Below are positions 28,451-38,494 of a stretch of 64,000 nucleotides of DNA, piece after piece. The number at the start of each line of letters is the position of its first letter. Position 1 is the stretch's first letter. Made by a program: the position numbers and the translations under genes. The notes beneath the pieces are model-generated. The model was not told where the DNA came from. It saw only the letters and a program-made list of their open reading frames with translations, and searched no databases. The DNA comes from Pseudomonas sp. 7SR1. GTDB taxonomy: Bacteria > Pseudomonadota > Gammaproteobacteria > Pseudomonadales > Pseudomonadaceae. Location: positions 5,471,001-5,535,000 of the forward strand of contig NZ_LT707064.1 of NCBI RefSeq assembly GCF_900156465.1. Direction: 5' to 3'.

Positions 28451-28526
28451 TGGCGGAGCGGACCGGGCTCGAACCCGCGAGCCCTGGCACGACAGGCCGT
28501 TTGAAAACCGACCGTGTTACCGCTCC
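28451..28526 (-). pseudogene. Decayed tRNA-Asp(GUC)
   Basis: Read on the minus strand, 76 nt start GGAGCGGTA and end CCGCTCCGCCA, so the 7-bp acceptor stem and CCA are intact. Standard numbering places T8, G18-G19, T33, anticodon GTC at 34-36 and GTTCGA at 53-58 correctly, and the sequence aligns with tRNA-Asp. The D stem (10-13 with 22-25) pairs at only one position, the anticodon stem at three of five, and the T stem has a G-G mismatch. The true gene is normally 77 nt. It is therefore probably a non-functional relic, though some software could call it a tRNA. Confidence 0.7.
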
Positions 28527-28573
28527 GCTGCCAAGCCAGGCATGACCCCGACCCGGATAAACTCAATGAAACC

Positions 28574-28846
28574 TTAGTTGACGGCGTCTTTCAGTGCTTT
28601 ACCAGCCTTGAAGCTTGGCTTCTTGGCGGCCTTGATTTGCAGAGCCTGGCCAGTCTGAGGGTTGCGACCGGTACGAGCCGGACGATCAGTGACGGAGAAG
28701 GTGCCGAAACCAACCAGAACAACGGAGTCGCCAGCCTTGAGAGCGCCAGTGACGGATTCGATTACAGCGTCCAGCGCACGGCCAGCAGCAGCTTTCGGGA
28801 TATCAGCGGATGCAGCGATAGCATCAATCAGTTCCGACTTGTTCAC
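28574..28846 (-). CDS. hupB: DNA-binding protein HU-beta
   Basis: 90 residues, the exact HU length. [11 protein letters not shown] opens the helical dimer core, [21 protein letters not shown] forms the start of the DNA-binding beta-arm (RNPQTG is the signature), and [14 protein letters not shown] closes it. HU bends and compacts DNA in the nucleoid. It lies downstream of lon in the same direction, as is usual, with its own sigma-70 promoter. Confidence 0.97.
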   Translation of the reverse strand: MNKSELIDAIAASADIPKAAAGRALDAVIESVTGALKAGDSVVLVGFGTFSVTDRPARTGRNPQTGQALQIKAAKKPSFKAGKALKDAVN

Positions 28847-28940
28847 TCTAAGTCCCCTTATATCTATTTGAGATGATTCTAAGTTTTTTTGGTGAAAGCA
28901 AAAACGAGTGCTGAATGGCCTACAGACACTTAAGAGCCGC

Positions 28941-28970
28941 TTTATAACAAGGGCTCTAAAAAACTGTCAA
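28941..28970 (-). promoter_or_regulatory. Sigma-70 promoter of hupB
   Basis: On the minus strand TTGACA (28965-28970) and TATAAA (28941-28946) are separated by 18 bp. The start would fall about 90 nt before the hupB ATG. Confidence 0.8.
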
Positions 28971-28994
28971 GGAAGCCCCCCAGGCAAATGCGTG

Positions 28995-31391
28995 TTAATG
29001 CGTGCTAATTCTTTCCTTAGAGTCAGACTCTCGCTTTTCGTCCTTCGCGACTATCTCCGGAGCCACATCCGGCAAGGGCTCCGGCGCGTATTGCAGCGCA
29101 ATTTGCAGGACTTCGTCAATCCATTTAACCGGTTTAATCTGAAGATCCTGCTTGATGTTGTCGGGAATTTCCTTGAGATCACGAACATTCTCTTCGGGAA
29201 TGATCACGATCTTGATCCCACCGCGATGCGCCGCCAGCAGTTTTTCCTTGAGCCCACCAATGGCCAGTACCTGGCCACGCAGGGTGATTTCGCCGGTCAT
29301 CGCCACATCGGCGCGCACCGGAATGCCGGTCAGGGCCGAAACCAGGGCCGTGCACATGCCTACGCCAGCGCTGGGGCCGTCCTTGGGCGTCGCCCCTTCC
29401 GGCATGTGGATATGGGTGTCGCGCTTCTCGTGGAAGTCCACGGGGATGCCCAGGCTACGGGCCCGGCTGCGCACGACGGTCTGGGCCGCGGTGATCGATT
29501 CGACCATCACATCGCCCAGGGAACCGGTCTTGATCAGTTGCCCCTTGCCCGGTACGACTGCCGCCTCGATGGTCAGCAATTCGCCACCGACCTGGGTCCA
29601 CGCCAGCCCGGTCACCTGACCGATCTGATCCTGCTGCTCGGCCAGGCCGTAACGGAACTTGCGTACGCCCAGGAAGTGCTCCAGCAGGTCCGAAGTAACC
29701 TTGACCGCGAAGCGTTTTTCCAGCGCATGCTCCTTGACCGCCTTGCGGCAGACCTTGGCGATCTGCCGCTCCAGACCGCGCACGCCCGCTTCGCGAGTGT
29801 AGTAACGGATGATGTCGCGGATCGCCTCCTCGTCGAACTCCAGCTCGCCTTTTTTCAGGCCATTGGCCTGGATCTGCTTGGGCGAAAGGTATTTGACGGC
29901 GATATTGATCTTCTCGTCCTCGGTGTAGCCCGGCAGACGAATCACCTCCATCCGGTCCAGCAGCGCTGGCGGAATGTTCATGGAGTTGGAGGTGCAGAGG
30001 AACATCACGTCCGACAGGTCGTAGTCGACCTCAAGGTAGTGATCGTTGAAGTTGTGATTCTGCTCGGGATCGAGGACTTCCAGCAATGCAGAGGCCGGAT
30101 CGCCCCGCATATCGCTGCCCATCTTGTCGATTTCGTCCAGAAGGAACAGCGGATTGCGCACGCCGACCTTTGTCATCTTTTGAATCAATCTTCCCGGCAT
30201 CGACCCGATGTAAGTCCGGCGATGCCCGCGGATTTCCGCCTCGTCACGCACGCCACCCAGAGCCATGCGAACGAATTTACGGTTGGTCGCGTGGGCAATC
30301 GACTCCGCAAGGGAGGTTTTACCGACCCCGGGAGGACCGACCAGGCAAAGGACCGGGCCACGAATCTTTTTCACGCGTTTCTGTACGGCGAGGTATTCGA
30401 GGATGCGCTCCTTGACCTCCTCCAGGCCGTAATGGTCGGCATCGAGGATATCTTCGGCGCGAGCCAGGTCCAGACGCACCTTGCTCTGGGCTTTCCATGG
30501 CACCTGGACCAGCCAGTCGATATAGGAGCGCACCACGGTGGCCTCGGCGGACATCGGCGACATCTGCTTGAGCTTGTTCAGCTCGGCCTGGGCCTTGGCA
30601 AGGGCGTCCTTCGGCAGGCCGGCAGCATCGATTCGCTTCTTCAGCTCTTCGATCTCGTTATGGCCTTCGTCGCCGTCACCCAGCTCCTTCTGAATGGCCT
30701 TCATCTGCTCATTCAGGTAGTACTCGCGCTGACTGCGCTCCATCTGCTTCTTGACCCGACCGCGGATGCGTTTTTCGACCTGCAGCAGGTCGATTTCGCC
30801 GTCGAGCAATGCCAATACATGCTCGACACGGGCGGACAGGTCGATGATCTCGAGGATTTCCTGCTTCTGCTCGATCTTGAGGGCCATATGCGCGGCCATG
30901 GTATCGACCAGGCGCCCAGGTTCATCGATGCTGTTGAGCGACGACAGGACCTCTGCCGGCACCTTCTTGCCCAACTGCACGTACTGCTCGAATTGAGACA
31001 GCAGGCTGCGGACAAACACCTCGGACTCACGCTCAGGCACCTCGGCTTCGTCGATCAGCGACACTTCGGCACGGCAATGGCCGTTTACTTCGCTGAAGCG
31101 CTCGACCGCACCCCGTTGCTCGCCTTCGACCAGAACCTTGACCGTGCCGTCAGGCAGCTTGAGCAGTTGCAGAACCGTTGCAATCGTACCTACGCGATAA
31201 AGTGCGTCTTCGCCGGGATCATCGTCAGCAGGATTTCTCTGAGCCAGCAGAAGGATCTGCTTGTCACCCGTCATCGCAGCCTCGAGGGCTTCGATGGACT
31301 TCTCGCGCCCCACGAACAGCGGGATAACCATGTGCGGATACACCACGACATCGCGCAATGGCAGGAGAGGCAATTCGATGGTTGTCTTCAT
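28995..31391 (-). CDS. lon: ATP-dependent protease Lon
   Basis: 798 residues. The LonN substrate-binding domain (10-205) opens with [24 protein letters not shown] sequence. The AAA+ module has Walker [10 protein letters not shown] and Walker [10 protein letters not shown]. The C-terminal protease holds the catalytic serine in PKDGPSAG and the lysine about 43 residues later ([14 protein letters not shown]). Lon degrades damaged and regulatory proteins in the cytosol. It lies between clpX and hupB in the conserved order, and a sigma-32-like promoter sits just upstream. Confidence 0.98.
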   Translation of the reverse strand: MKTTIELPLLPLRDVVVYPHMVIPLFVGREKSIEALEAAMTGDKQILLLAQRNPADDDPGEDALYRVGTIATVLQLLKLPDGTVKVLVEGEQRGAVERFSEVNGHCRAEVSLIDEAEVPERESEVFVRSLLSQFEQYVQLGKKVPAEVLSSLNSIDEPGRLVDTMAAHMALKIEQKQEILEIIDLSARVEHVLALLDGEIDLLQVEKRIRGRVKKQMERSQREYYLNEQMKAIQKELGDGDEGHNEIEELKKRIDAAGLPKDALAKAQAELNKLKQMSPMSAEATVVRSYIDWLVQVPWKAQSKVRLDLARAEDILDADHYGLEEVKERILEYLAVQKRVKKIRGPVLCLVGPPGVGKTSLAESIAHATNRKFVRMALGGVRDEAEIRGHRRTYIGSMPGRLIQKMTKVGVRNPLFLLDEIDKMGSDMRGDPASALLEVLDPEQNHNFNDHYLEVDYDLSDVMFLCTSNSMNIPPALLDRMEVIRLPGYTEDEKINIAVKYLSPKQIQANGLKKGELEFDEEAIRDIIRYYTREAGVRGLERQIAKVCRKAVKEHALEKRFAVKVTSDLLEHFLGVRKFRYGLAEQQDQIGQVTGLAWTQVGGELLTIEAAVVPGKGQLIKTGSLGDVMVESITAAQTVVRSRARSLGIPVDFHEKRDTHIHMPEGATPKDGPSAGVGMCTALVSALTGIPVRADVAMTGEITLRGQVLAIGGLKEKLLAAHRGGIKIVIIPEENVRDLKEIPDNIKQDLQIKPVKWIDEVLQIALQYAPEPLPDVAPEIVAKDEKRESDSKERISTH

Positions 31392-31449
31392 GATTTCGCC
31401 TCTACGGCGGCACTAAGGCCGGAAACAGATGAATGTAAGCTTGAAACCA

Positions 31450-31478
31450 AGATGGGGGCAGCCTTGAAAAAAAACAAG
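31450..31478 (-). promoter_or_regulatory. Heat-shock (sigma-32) promoter of lon
   Basis: On the minus strand CTTGTTT (31472-31478), 14 bp, then CCCCATCT (31450-31457) matches the RpoH consensus (CTTGAAA, 13-15 bp, CCCCATNT) with a perfect -10. The ATG of lon is about 50 bp further on. Confidence 0.75.
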
Positions 31479-31511
31479 CGCTAAGACACGTCTAAATCAC
31501 GCTAAAAGCAA

Positions 31512-31529
31512 AGGGGCCCGAAGGCCCCT
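31512..31529 (-). terminator. Terminator of clpX
   Basis: AGGGGCC-CGAA-GGCCCCT forms a 7-bp stem with a tetraloop 24 bp after the clpX stop; on the minus strand it is followed by TTGCTTTT. It separates clpX from the lon promoter. Confidence 0.8.
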
Positions 31530-31552
31530 CCTTTATTCCGGCGACCGGACGC

Positions 31553-32836
31553 TCAGGCGTCCGGGGCAGCCTTGGCAGCCGGCTCACTGTTTTCGTAGAT
31601 ATACAGCGGCTTGGACTTGCCTTCTATGACGCTTTCATCGATCACGACTTTACTCACATCGGACTGCGAGGGAATCTCGTACATCGTGTCGAGCAATACG
31701 CCTTCGAGAATCGAGCGCAACCCACGGGCACCGGTCTTGCGTTCCAGGGCACGTTTGGCAACCGATTTCAGCGCGTCGGAACGGAACTCCAGGTCTACAC
31801 CCTCCATTTCGAACAGCTTGGCATATTGCTTGGTCAGGGCGTTCTTCGGCTCGGTCAGGATCTGCATCAATGCAGCCTCGTCCAGCTCGTCCAACGTCGC
31901 CAGGACCGGCAGGCGACCAACGAACTCCGGGATCAGACCGAACTTGACCAGATCGTCAGGCTCGACTTCACGCAGGGACTCGCCAACCTTCTTGCCCTCT
32001 TCCTTGCTGCGGACCTCGGCATTGAAACCGATGCCCCCACGGGTGGAACGGTTCTGGATGACCTTTTCCAGGCCGGAGAACGCGCCGCCGCAGATGAACA
32101 GGATGTTACGGGTATCGACCTGCAGGAATTCCTGCTGCGGGTGCTTGCGCCCGCCCTGGGGCGGAACGGAAGCGACCGTGCCTTCGATCAACTTGAGCAA
32201 GGCCTGCTGCACGCCCTCGCCGGAAACATCCCGGGTGATGGACGGGTTGTCGGACTTGCGGGAAATCTTGTCGATTTCGTCGATGTAGACGATGCCCATC
32301 TGGGCTTTTTCCACATCGTAGTCGCACTTTTGCAACAGTTTCTGAATTATGTTCTCGACATCCTCACCCACGTAGCCCGCCTCGGTAAGGGTGGTCGCGT
32401 CGGCGATGGTGAAGGGAACATTCAGCAAACGAGCCAGTGTCTCGGCAAGCAGGGTCTTACCCGAGCCTGTCGGGCCGATCAGCAGGATGTTGCTCTTGCC
32501 GAGTTCGACCTCGTCATTTTTTTTGTCACGTTGGTTCAGGCGCTTGTAGTGGTTGTACACCGCTACGGCCAGTACCTTTTTCGCGCGCTCCTGACCAATT
32601 ACATACTGGTCGAGGATGCCGCTGATTTCTTTGGGCGAAGGCAACTTATGCGCGCTGCTTTCGGCCTGGGCTTCCTGCACCTCCTCGCGGATGATGTCAT
32701 TGCACAGGTCGACGCACTCGTCGCAAATGAAGACCGAGGGACCGGCAATCAATTTGCGTACTTCATGCTGGCTTTTGCCACAGAAGGAGCAATAAAGCAG
32801 TTTGCCGTTGTCCTCGCCGTTGCGGGTGTCAGTCAT
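31553..32836 (-). CDS. clpX: ATP-dependent Clp protease ATP-binding subunit ClpX
   Basis: 427 residues from MTDTRNGED; the in-frame upstream ATG adds 11 unlikely residues. The N-terminal C4 zinc domain (CSFCGKSQ ... CDECVDLC) recruits adaptors. Walker A is [11 protein letters not shown], and the [23 protein letters not shown] region carries pore and sensor elements (for example [11 protein letters not shown]). ClpX unfolds tagged substrates and feeds them to ClpP. It lies 107 bp after clpP in the same direction. Confidence 0.98.
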   Translation of the reverse strand: MTDTRNGEDNGKLLYCSFCGKSQHEVRKLIAGPSVFICDECVDLCNDIIREEVQEAQAESSAHKLPSPKEISGILDQYVIGQERAKKVLAVAVYNHYKRLNQRDKKNDEVELGKSNILLIGPTGSGKTLLAETLARLLNVPFTIADATTLTEAGYVGEDVENIIQKLLQKCDYDVEKAQMGIVYIDEIDKISRKSDNPSITRDVSGEGVQQALLKLIEGTVASVPPQGGRKHPQQEFLQVDTRNILFICGGAFSGLEKVIQNRSTRGGIGFNAEVRSKEEGKKVGESLREVEPDDLVKFGLIPEFVGRLPVLATLDELDEAALMQILTEPKNALTKQYAKLFEMEGVDLEFRSDALKSVAKRALERKTGARGLRSILEGVLLDTMYEIPSQSDVSKVVIDESVIEGKSKPLYIYENSEPAAKAAPDA

Positions 32837-32943
32837 TCGATCGATCCAAATCCGATAGGCTTGCAACACAAGATGAAGGCAATTGCGGGCTTTTTCAAGC
32901 CCGCAGGCGGCCGGTCATCCCAACCACCTGCATTTTGAACGAC

Positions 32944-33585
32944 TCAGGCAGGCATCTGACGCTTGTTGATCACGGAGTCGATCAGGCCGTACTCGGCCGC
33001 ACGCTCGGCGCTCATGAAGTTGTCACGCTCGGTGTCTCGCTCAATGGTTTCAAGGCTTTGGCCGGTATGATGGGCCAGCAGCGAGTTCAGACGCGAACGG
33101 ATATGGAGGATTTCCTTGGCATGGATGTCGATGTCCGACGCCTGGCCCTGGAAGCCGCCCAACGGCTGGTGGATCATCATGCGCGAGTTAGGCAGGCAGT
33201 GACGCTTGCCCGCTGCGCCGCCGGCGAGCAGGAAAGCACCCATGCTGCAGGCCTGGCCGATGCAGATGGTGGAGACGTCCGGTTTGATGAACTGCATGGT
33301 GTCGTAGATCGACATGCCAGCCGTCACCGAACCGCCAGGTGAGTTGATATACAGATGGATATCCTTGTCCGGGTTTTCCGCTTCAAGGAACAGCAGTTGT
33401 GCCGCCACGAGGTTGGCCATGTAGTCTTCGACGGGCCCGATCAGGAAAATGACGCGTTCCTTGAGCAGGCGCGAATAGATGTCATAGGCACGTTCGCCAC
33501 GAGCGGACTGCTCGATAACCATCGGGACCAGGCCGCCTGCGGCCTGGATGTCAGAGCTCTGCTGATAAAAAGAATTGCGGGACAT
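32944..33585 (-). CDS. clpP: ATP-dependent Clp protease proteolytic subunit ClpP
   Basis: 213 residues. The catalytic serine lies in [14 protein letters not shown], the histidine in [10 protein letters not shown] and the aspartate in the [12 protein letters not shown] region. Fourteen subunits form the cytosolic proteolytic barrel for ClpX and ClpA. It sits between tig and clpX. A perfect hairpin lies in the tig-clpP gap. Confidence 0.98.
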   Translation of the reverse strand: MSRNSFYQQSSDIQAAGGLVPMVIEQSARGERAYDIYSRLLKERVIFLIGPVEDYMANLVAAQLLFLEAENPDKDIHLYINSPGGSVTAGMSIYDTMQFIKPDVSTICIGQACSMGAFLLAGGAAGKRHCLPNSRMMIHQPLGGFQGQASDIDIHAKEILHIRSRLNSLLAHHTGQSLETIERDTERDNFMSAERAAEYGLIDSVINKRQMPA

Positions 33586-33624
33586 GTCTCGCAGTCACTC
33601 CCAAATAGTTATGTCTTGAATACG

Positions 33625-33652
33625 CATAAGCCAGCGCGAAGGCTGGCTTATG
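33625..33652 (-). other. Hairpin between tig and clpP
   Basis: CATAAGCCAGC and GCTGGCTTATG form a perfect 11-bp stem with a 6-nt loop in the 92-bp gap. No T-run follows on either strand, so it may be an RNA-processing or attenuation structure rather than a full terminator. Confidence 0.6.
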
Positions 33653-33677
33653 GTGTGTATTTCTTACCGCAGAAAAA

Positions 33678-34988
33678 TCAATCGGCTTGTGCAGCTTCCA
33701 CCGGCTTGACCGCTTCTTCGTAAGAGACCGCTTTATCGGTCACGCTAGCTTTCTGCAGAACAGTATCCACAACTTGTTCTTCCAGCACAACCGAACGGAC
33801 TTCGTTCAGCTGCTGCTCGTTCTTGTAGTACCAGGACACGACTTGCTCAGGCTCCTGGTAAGCCGAAGCCATTTCCTGGATCAACTCGCGAACGCGGGCG
33901 TCATCAGGCTTGAGTTCGTACTGCTTGACCACTTCGGCTACGATCAGACCCAGCACGACGCGGCGCTTGGCCTGCTCTTCGAACAGCTCGGCTGGCAGTT
34001 GGTCCGGCTTGATGTTGCCACCGAATTGCTGGACGGCCTGCACGCGCAGACGATTCACTTCGTTGTCCAGCAGCGCCTTCGGCACTTCGATCGGATTGGA
34101 GGCCAGCAGACCGTCCATGACCTGGTTCTTGATCTTGGACTTGATGGCCTGACGCAGCTCACGCTCCATGTTCTTGCGAACTTCGGCGCGGAAACCGTCG
34201 AGGCCGGCTTCCTTGATACCGAACTGGGCGAAGAACTCTTCGTTCAGTTCAGGCAGCTTCGGCTCGGAGACACTGTTGACGGTCACGGTGAACTCGGCGG
34301 CCTTGCCGGCCAGGTCCAGGTTCTGGTAGTCCTCAGGGAAGGTCACGTTCAGAACGCGCTCCTCGCCCGCTTTCGCGCCGACCAGGCCATCTTCGAAGCC
34401 TGGGATCATGCGACCGGAGCCCAGCACCAGCTGGGTAGCCTTGGCGGAACCGCCGGCGAACACTTCACCATCGACTTTGCCGACGAAGTCGATGTTCAGC
34501 TGGTCTTCGTTCTGCGCAGCACGATCGGTCACTTCGAAACGGGTGTTCTGCTTGCGCAGGATGTCCAGCATCTTGTCCAGGTCGGCGTCCGATACTTCGG
34601 CGCTCAGGCGCTCGACAGCGATGGACTCGAAGCCGGCAACGGTGAACTCAGGGAACACTTCGAACGTGGCGACGAACTCCAGGTCCTTGCCTTTTTCCAG
34701 CACTTTAGGCTCGACGGATGGAGCACCGGCCGGGTTCAGCTTCTGCTCGACAACCGCTTCGTAGAACGAAGACTGGATCACATCGCCCACTGCTTCCTGG
34801 CGCGCATCAGCTTCGTAACGCTGACGGATCACGCTCATCGGCACTTTGCCTGGACGGAAACCTGGGATTTTGGCCTTTTGTGCAGTCTGCTGCAGACGCT
34901 TGTTGACCTGAGTCTCGATGCGATCAGCAGGCACGATGATGCTCATGCGACGCTCAAGAGCAGAAGTACTTTCAACAGAAACTTGCAT
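33678..34988 (-). CDS. tig: Trigger factor
   Basis: 436 residues from MQVSVEST, the usual trigger factor start. The ribosome-binding tail contains the signature GFRPGKVP (family GFRxGKxP). The FKBP-like PPIase domain spans about 150-245 and the C-terminal chaperone arms follow. Trigger factor binds nascent chains at the ribosome exit. It is the first protein gene after the tRNA-Arg/His/Leu cluster and precedes clpP, the standard Pseudomonas order. Confidence 0.97.
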   Translation of the reverse strand: MQVSVESTSALERRMSIIVPADRIETQVNKRLQQTAQKAKIPGFRPGKVPMSVIRQRYEADARQEAVGDVIQSSFYEAVVEQKLNPAGAPSVEPKVLEKGKDLEFVATFEVFPEFTVAGFESIAVERLSAEVSDADLDKMLDILRKQNTRFEVTDRAAQNEDQLNIDFVGKVDGEVFAGGSAKATQLVLGSGRMIPGFEDGLVGAKAGEERVLNVTFPEDYQNLDLAGKAAEFTVTVNSVSEPKLPELNEEFFAQFGIKEAGLDGFRAEVRKNMERELRQAIKSKIKNQVMDGLLASNPIEVPKALLDNEVNRLRVQAVQQFGGNIKPDQLPAELFEEQAKRRVVLGLIVAEVVKQYELKPDDARVRELIQEMASAYQEPEQVVSWYYKNEQQLNEVRSVVLEEQVVDTVLQKASVTDKAVSYEEAVKPVEAAQAD

Positions 34989-35406
34989 GGATATTCCTCG
35001 TTGCACAGACGTTGGCCGGGTGTTTCCGACCCCAGAATCAAGGGCATGCATTCTAGTAGGTCAAACTCAAGAAGTCACCCTACTGAAAACAACCGGAAAA
35101 CAAGCACCGACATTAAGGGGAGACAAACGGTCATGCCTCGCCCGGATTGCAAATTCAGCCAGTCAAGCCAGGAGCTCTGGACCAACGCTTCTATATATAG
35201 AAGCGAGCACTCGTCGCTCTTCGGTACTCAGCCCCGCCGGAAGACCAACGGCATGCCGTGTATCATCACGAAACACAATCACCGCGAACCGCCAGCCGCG
35301 CCGAGCGAGACCGGACCGGACATGAACAGCCGATCGCCAGAAACAAAAACGGCGCAGTCCTCTTCAGGTACTGCGCCGTTCTCTGCTAATTGAATAGCGA
35401 TTTGTA
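34989..35406. other. Region between tig and the tRNA cluster
   Basis: This stretch of 418 bp holds the tRNA-Leu terminator (35350-35378) and must hold a tig promoter. No credible protein gene was seen on either strand. Confidence 0.5.
35345..35378 (-). terminator. Terminator downstream of tRNA-Leu
   Basis: CGGCGCAGT (35350-35358) and ACTGCGCCG (35370-35378) form a 9-bp stem; on the minus strand TTTTTG follows. Confidence 0.88.
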
Positions 35407-35491
35407 TGGTGCGGACGGAGAGACTCGAACTCTCACACCTTGCGGCGCTGGAACCTAAATCCAGTGTGTCTACCAATTCCACCACATCCGC
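35407..35491 (-). tRNA. tRNA-Leu(UAG)
   Basis: 85 nt including the encoded CCA. The acceptor stem GCGGATG/CGTCCGC pairs, the anticodon loop TTTAGGT sits between CTGGA and TCCAG giving anticodon UAG, and a long variable arm (class II) is present. It is the last of three co-oriented tRNA genes upstream of tig. Confidence 0.95.
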
Positions 35492-35560
35492 ATGTCCAGC
35501 GACTTGTATAAACGACCCGGACATCTGGATCAGTTTGAAGCCCCTGGCTTTTAAAGCAAA

Positions 35561-35590
35561 GGCGCCAGACTGTTAGATCTGGCGCCTTTT
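35561..35590. terminator. Hairpin terminator between tRNA-His and tRNA-Leu
   Basis: GGCGCCAGA (35561-35569) and TCTGGCGCC (35578-35586) form a perfect 9-bp stem. It is followed by TTTT on the plus strand and by TTTGCTTT on the minus strand, so it can act in both directions. It splits the tRNA cluster on the minus strand. Confidence 0.75.
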
Positions 35591-35596
35591 AGAATA

Positions 35597-35672
35597 TGGG
35601 GTGGACGATGGGGATCGAACCCACGACAACGGGAGTCACAATCCCGTGCTCTACCAACTGAGCTACGCCCAC
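35597..35672 (-). tRNA. tRNA-His(GUG)
   Basis: 76 nt including CCA. Acceptor GTGGGCG/CGTCCAC, the D-arm GCTCAGTTGGTAGAGC and anticodon loop with GTG between GGGA and TCCC identify histidine. The base before it is G, which can serve as the family's G-1. Confidence 0.95.
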
Positions 35673-35712
35673 CATATTGCCTTGTTGCGTTACTTGTGCC
35701 AAAGCTGCCTAA

Positions 35713-35789
35713 TGGCGCACCCGGCAGGACTCGAACCTGCGACCATCCGCTTAGAAGGCGGATGCTCTATCCAGCTGAGCTACGGGCGC
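35713..35789 (-). tRNA. tRNA-Arg(UCU)
   Basis: 77 nt including CCA. The acceptor GCGCCCG/CGGGTGC pairs (one G-T), the D-arm GCTCAGCTGGATAGAGC is canonical, and the anticodon loop CTTCTAA gives UCU. It is the first gene of the Arg-His-Leu cluster. Confidence 0.95.
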
Positions 35790-35912
35790 CTTTTTAATCT
35801 GTATTCTTTGACGATTACAAACTAAGTGCTTTCAGCTTTGCCGAATTGAAACAACCAACTCCGCTCAACCTACTTAACCAGTGCTAGGCTGTGCCCGACA
35901 AGTGCGACGAAT

Positions 35913-35939
35913 GTTATAGACGGCCTGACAGGTCGTCAA
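35913..35939 (-). promoter_or_regulatory. Probable promoter of the tRNA cluster
   Basis: On the minus strand TTGACG (35934-35939) and TATAAC (35913-35918) are 15 bp apart. The spacing is short, but the position about 120 bp ahead of tRNA-Arg and the absence of other -10/-35 pairs support it. Confidence 0.5.
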
Positions 35940-36070
35940 CTCTTTTCTAAAAAAAATTCATTTAATTAAAGGGGTTAGGGGAATTTGCAGACCAAGCGCC
36001 TTTGCCCTCACGCCTCGGCATGCGAGAATGCGCTCTCTTTTTTTCCCCTCTCGATGGTTAACCACGCGCA

Positions 36071-36925
36071 ATGACTGCACAACTTATCGACGGCAAATCG
36101 ATCGCCGCCAGCCTGCGCCAGCAGATCGCCCAACGCGTTACCGAGCGTCGCCAGCAAGGCCTGCGCACCCCCGGTCTTGCGGTGATCCTGGTCGGCAGCG
36201 ATCCTGCCTCTCAGGTTTATGTCTCGCACAAGCGTAAAGACTGTGAAGAGGTCGGCTTCCTTTCCCAGGCCTACGACCTGCCTTCCGAAACCACCCAGCA
36301 AGCGTTGGCCGATCTGATCGATCGTCTCAACGATGACCCGAACATCGATGGGGTCCTGCTCCAGTTGCCCCTGCCTGAGCACCTCGACGCTTCCAAGCTG
36401 CTGGAGCGTATCCGCCCGGACAAGGACGTCGACGGTTTCCACCCTTATAACGTCGGCCGCCTGGCCCAGCGCATCCCGCTGCTGCGGCCCTGCACGCCCA
36501 AAGGCATCATGACGCTGCTGGAAAGCACTGGCGTGGATCTCTATGGGCTCGATGCCGTGGTCGTGGGCGCATCCAACATCGTTGGTCGCCCGATGGCCAT
36601 GGAATTGCTGCTGGCCGGCTGCACGGTCACTGTGACCCACCGCTTCACCAAGGACCTGGCCGGCCACGTCGGACGCGCCGACCTGGTGGTCGTGGCCGCC
36701 GGCAAACCCGGCCTGGTGAAGGGCGAGTGGATCAAGGAAGGGGCCATCGTCATCGACGTGGGCATCAATCGCCAGGATGACGGCAAGCTGGTGGGCGACG
36801 TGGTCTATGAGACCGCACTGCCGCGCGCCGGCTGGATCACACCGGTGCCTGGCGGAGTGGGCCCGATGACCCGTGCATGCCTGCTGGAAAACACCTTGTA
36901 CGCGGCGGAAACCCTGCATAGCTGA
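36071..36925 (+). CDS. folD: Bifunctional methylenetetrahydrofolate dehydrogenase / methenyltetrahydrofolate cyclohydrolase FolD
   Basis: 284 residues, the normal family length. [15 protein letters not shown] contains the catalytic lysine and tyrosine. [11 protein letters not shown] and [11 protein letters not shown] are family signatures, and the NADP-binding fold has [14 protein letters not shown]. The C-terminal [15 protein letters not shown] is the second PROSITE motif. FolD interconverts methylene-, methenyl- and formyl-tetrahydrofolate for purine, Met and fMet synthesis in the cytosol. It is divergent from the tRNA cluster. Confidence 0.97.
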   Translation: MTAQLIDGKSIAASLRQQIAQRVTERRQQGLRTPGLAVILVGSDPASQVYVSHKRKDCEEVGFLSQAYDLPSETTQQALADLIDRLNDDPNIDGVLLQLPLPEHLDASKLLERIRPDKDVDGFHPYNVGRLAQRIPLLRPCTPKGIMTLLESTGVDLYGLDAVVVGASNIVGRPMAMELLLAGCTVTVTHRFTKDLAGHVGRADLVVVAAGKPGLVKGEWIKEGAIVIDVGINRQDDGKLVGDVVYETALPRAGWITPVPGGVGPMTRACLLENTLYAAETLHS

Positions 36926-37201
36926 TCGCAGCTTCAGCCGCCTGCCCCCTGCGGAAGCCAGTAGCGCTTTCGCAGGCGTTTCTGCGCCTGATCGAACGAC
37001 ACGCACGCCCTCCCTCATCGCCACTCGATGACATATTTTTCAGGTTCGATCCTGCAGGATCGCACCCGATTAAATTTTATTCATTCACTCGCACCCGCGG
37101 CGCAGGCATGTAGCGCGGTTGTCACCCATACTCATAAAATGCAGCGCTTTTTTCAAAGCCGTTGCCGAACGGTACCTTACAACTCCATCGAGTCTACTCG
37201 C

Positions 37202-38140
37202 GTGAAAATCCGTCTTTCGATCCTCAGCCTGTTCTTCGCTTTCTCAGGCGCCCTTGCCACCCAGGATGTCCACGCGCAGGAAACCATCGCGACCCCACGA
37301 GACACCTCGAAACTGCAAGTCGCGTCGGGCAGCGCGATGCTGTTGGACCTGCAGACGGATAAAGTCGTCTACTCCAGCAACCCGGACGTGGTGGTTCCGA
37401 TCGCGTCGGTGACCAAATTGATGACTGGCCTGATCGTGCTGGACGCCAAACAGAACCTGGACGAATACATCTCCATCACGATTGCCAACACACCCGAGAT
37501 GAAAGGTGTGTTTTCCCGGGTCAAGCTCAACAGTGAACTGTCGCGCCGCGACGTACTGCTGATCGCCTTGATGTCTTCGGAGAACCGCGCCGCCGCCAGC
37601 CTCGCCCACCACTACCCGGGCGGTTACGCGGCCTTCATCGCCGCCATGAACGCCAAGGCCAAGGCCCTTGGCATGACCAGCACTCATTATGTCGAGCCCA
37701 CTGGCCTGTCGATCCATAACGTCTCCACCGCCCGGGACCTGACGAAGCTGTTGATCGCCGCTCGCAAATATCCGCTGCTCAGCGAATTGAGCACCACCAA
37801 GGAAAAGACCGTCACCTTCCGCAAGCCGGTCTACAGCCTGGGCTTTCGCAACACCGATCACCTGGTCCACAGGGGCAACTGGGATATTCAGCTGACCAAG
37901 ACCGGCTTTACCAACCAGGCCGGACATTGCCTGGTGCTGGTGACGAAAATGGGCAATCGCCCGATGGCGCTGGTCATCCTCGATGCCTTCGGCAAATACA
38001 CACATTTTGCCGACGCAAGCCGGATTCGCAGCTGGGTCGAAACCGGCAAGAGCACCAGCGCTCCGGCCGTGGCCCTGCAATACAAGGCAGCAAAAAACCT
38101 GAAAAGCCGCCAGACCGGTGTGGTGGAAGCCTCCCAATAA
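37202..38140 (+). CDS. pbpG: D-alanyl-D-alanine endopeptidase (PBP7)
   Basis: 312 residues from a GTG, chosen because the signal peptide (residues 1-26, ending VHAQE) follows directly; upstream in-frame sequence is not protein-like. The S11 active-site motifs are SVTK (serine nucleophile and lysine), SEN in MSSENRAA and KTG in [11 protein letters not shown]7 cleaves peptide cross-links in periplasmic peptidoglycan. It is followed by a strong palindromic terminator. Confidence 0.93.
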   Translation: MKIRLSILSLFFAFSGALATQDVHAQETIATPRDTSKLQVASGSAMLLDLQTDKVVYSSNPDVVVPIASVTKLMTGLIVLDAKQNLDEYISITIANTPEMKGVFSRVKLNSELSRRDVLLIALMSSENRAAASLAHHYPGGYAAFIAAMNAKAKALGMTSTHYVEPTGLSIHNVSTARDLTKLLIAARKYPLLSELSTTKEKTVTFRKPVYSLGFRNTDHLVHRGNWDIQLTKTGFTNQAGHCLVLVTKMGNRPMALVILDAFGKYTHFADASRIRSWVETGKSTSAPAVALQYKAAKNLKSRQTGVVEASQ

Positions 38141-38158
38141 GCGTGCGGCAATAAATGA

Positions 38159-38182
38159 ACAGCCCCGGATATCCGGGGCTGT
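38159..38182. terminator. Bidirectional terminator between pbpG and the small acidic ORF
   Basis: A perfect palindrome of 24 bp centred at 38170/38171 (arm AGCCCCGGAT) with GTTTGCGTT after it on the plus strand. It lies between the convergent genes pbpG and the 68-residue ORF. Confidence 0.85.
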
Positions 38183-38188
38183 TTGCGT

Positions 38189-38395
38189 TCAGGGCTTGAG
38201 ATTGCCCAACGGATCATAGGCCTTGGAAGAAGGCGGACCCTGCTCTTTCCTGTCGTCCCGTGGGGCCTTGGCCGGTCCTATCGGGTCGACCTGGGGATCG
38301 TCGAGATCCGGCGAATCCGGATCGAATCCCAGGTCGTCTTCGGCGGACGAGTGTTCGGAAGAATGGGGCCCTGTGGGGGTTTTCGACTGTGCCAT
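38189..38395 (-). CDS. Small hydrophilic acidic protein, unknown
   Basis: 68 residues, rich in Asp, Pro and Ser (DDLGFDPDSPDLDDPQVDP), with no signal peptide or membrane segment and probably disordered. GAGGAGG lies about six bases before the ATG, which strongly supports translation. I do not recognise a named family; similar short proteins are common in Pseudomonas genomes. It is convergent with pbpG. Confidence 0.7.
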   Translation of the reverse strand: MAQSKTPTGPHSSEHSSAEDDLGFDPDSPDLDDPQVDPIGPAKAPRDDRKEQGPPSSKAYDPLGNLKP

Positions 38396-38494
38396 ACGTG
38401 CCTCCTCGAATCAGGGCCCGAACGTCGGAACCCTGACGATAAGAGCCCCTGGCAGCTCAGGTCGTGCCCGGCAGGTGACGAACGGGGCAGGCAC

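Noticed and set aside
28451..28526. tRNA-Sec, because TTCAAA suggests anticodon UCA
   Set aside because: The length is 76 nt with no long variable arm or extended acceptor, and standard numbering gives anticodon GUC with tRNA-Asp identity.
28908..31484. An 858-codon open frame opposite lon
   Set aside because: It is a shadow of the lon coding strand in GC-rich codon usage, without domains or ribosome-binding site. The same holds for long frames opposite ppiD, fadH, tig, the GGDEF genes and clpX.
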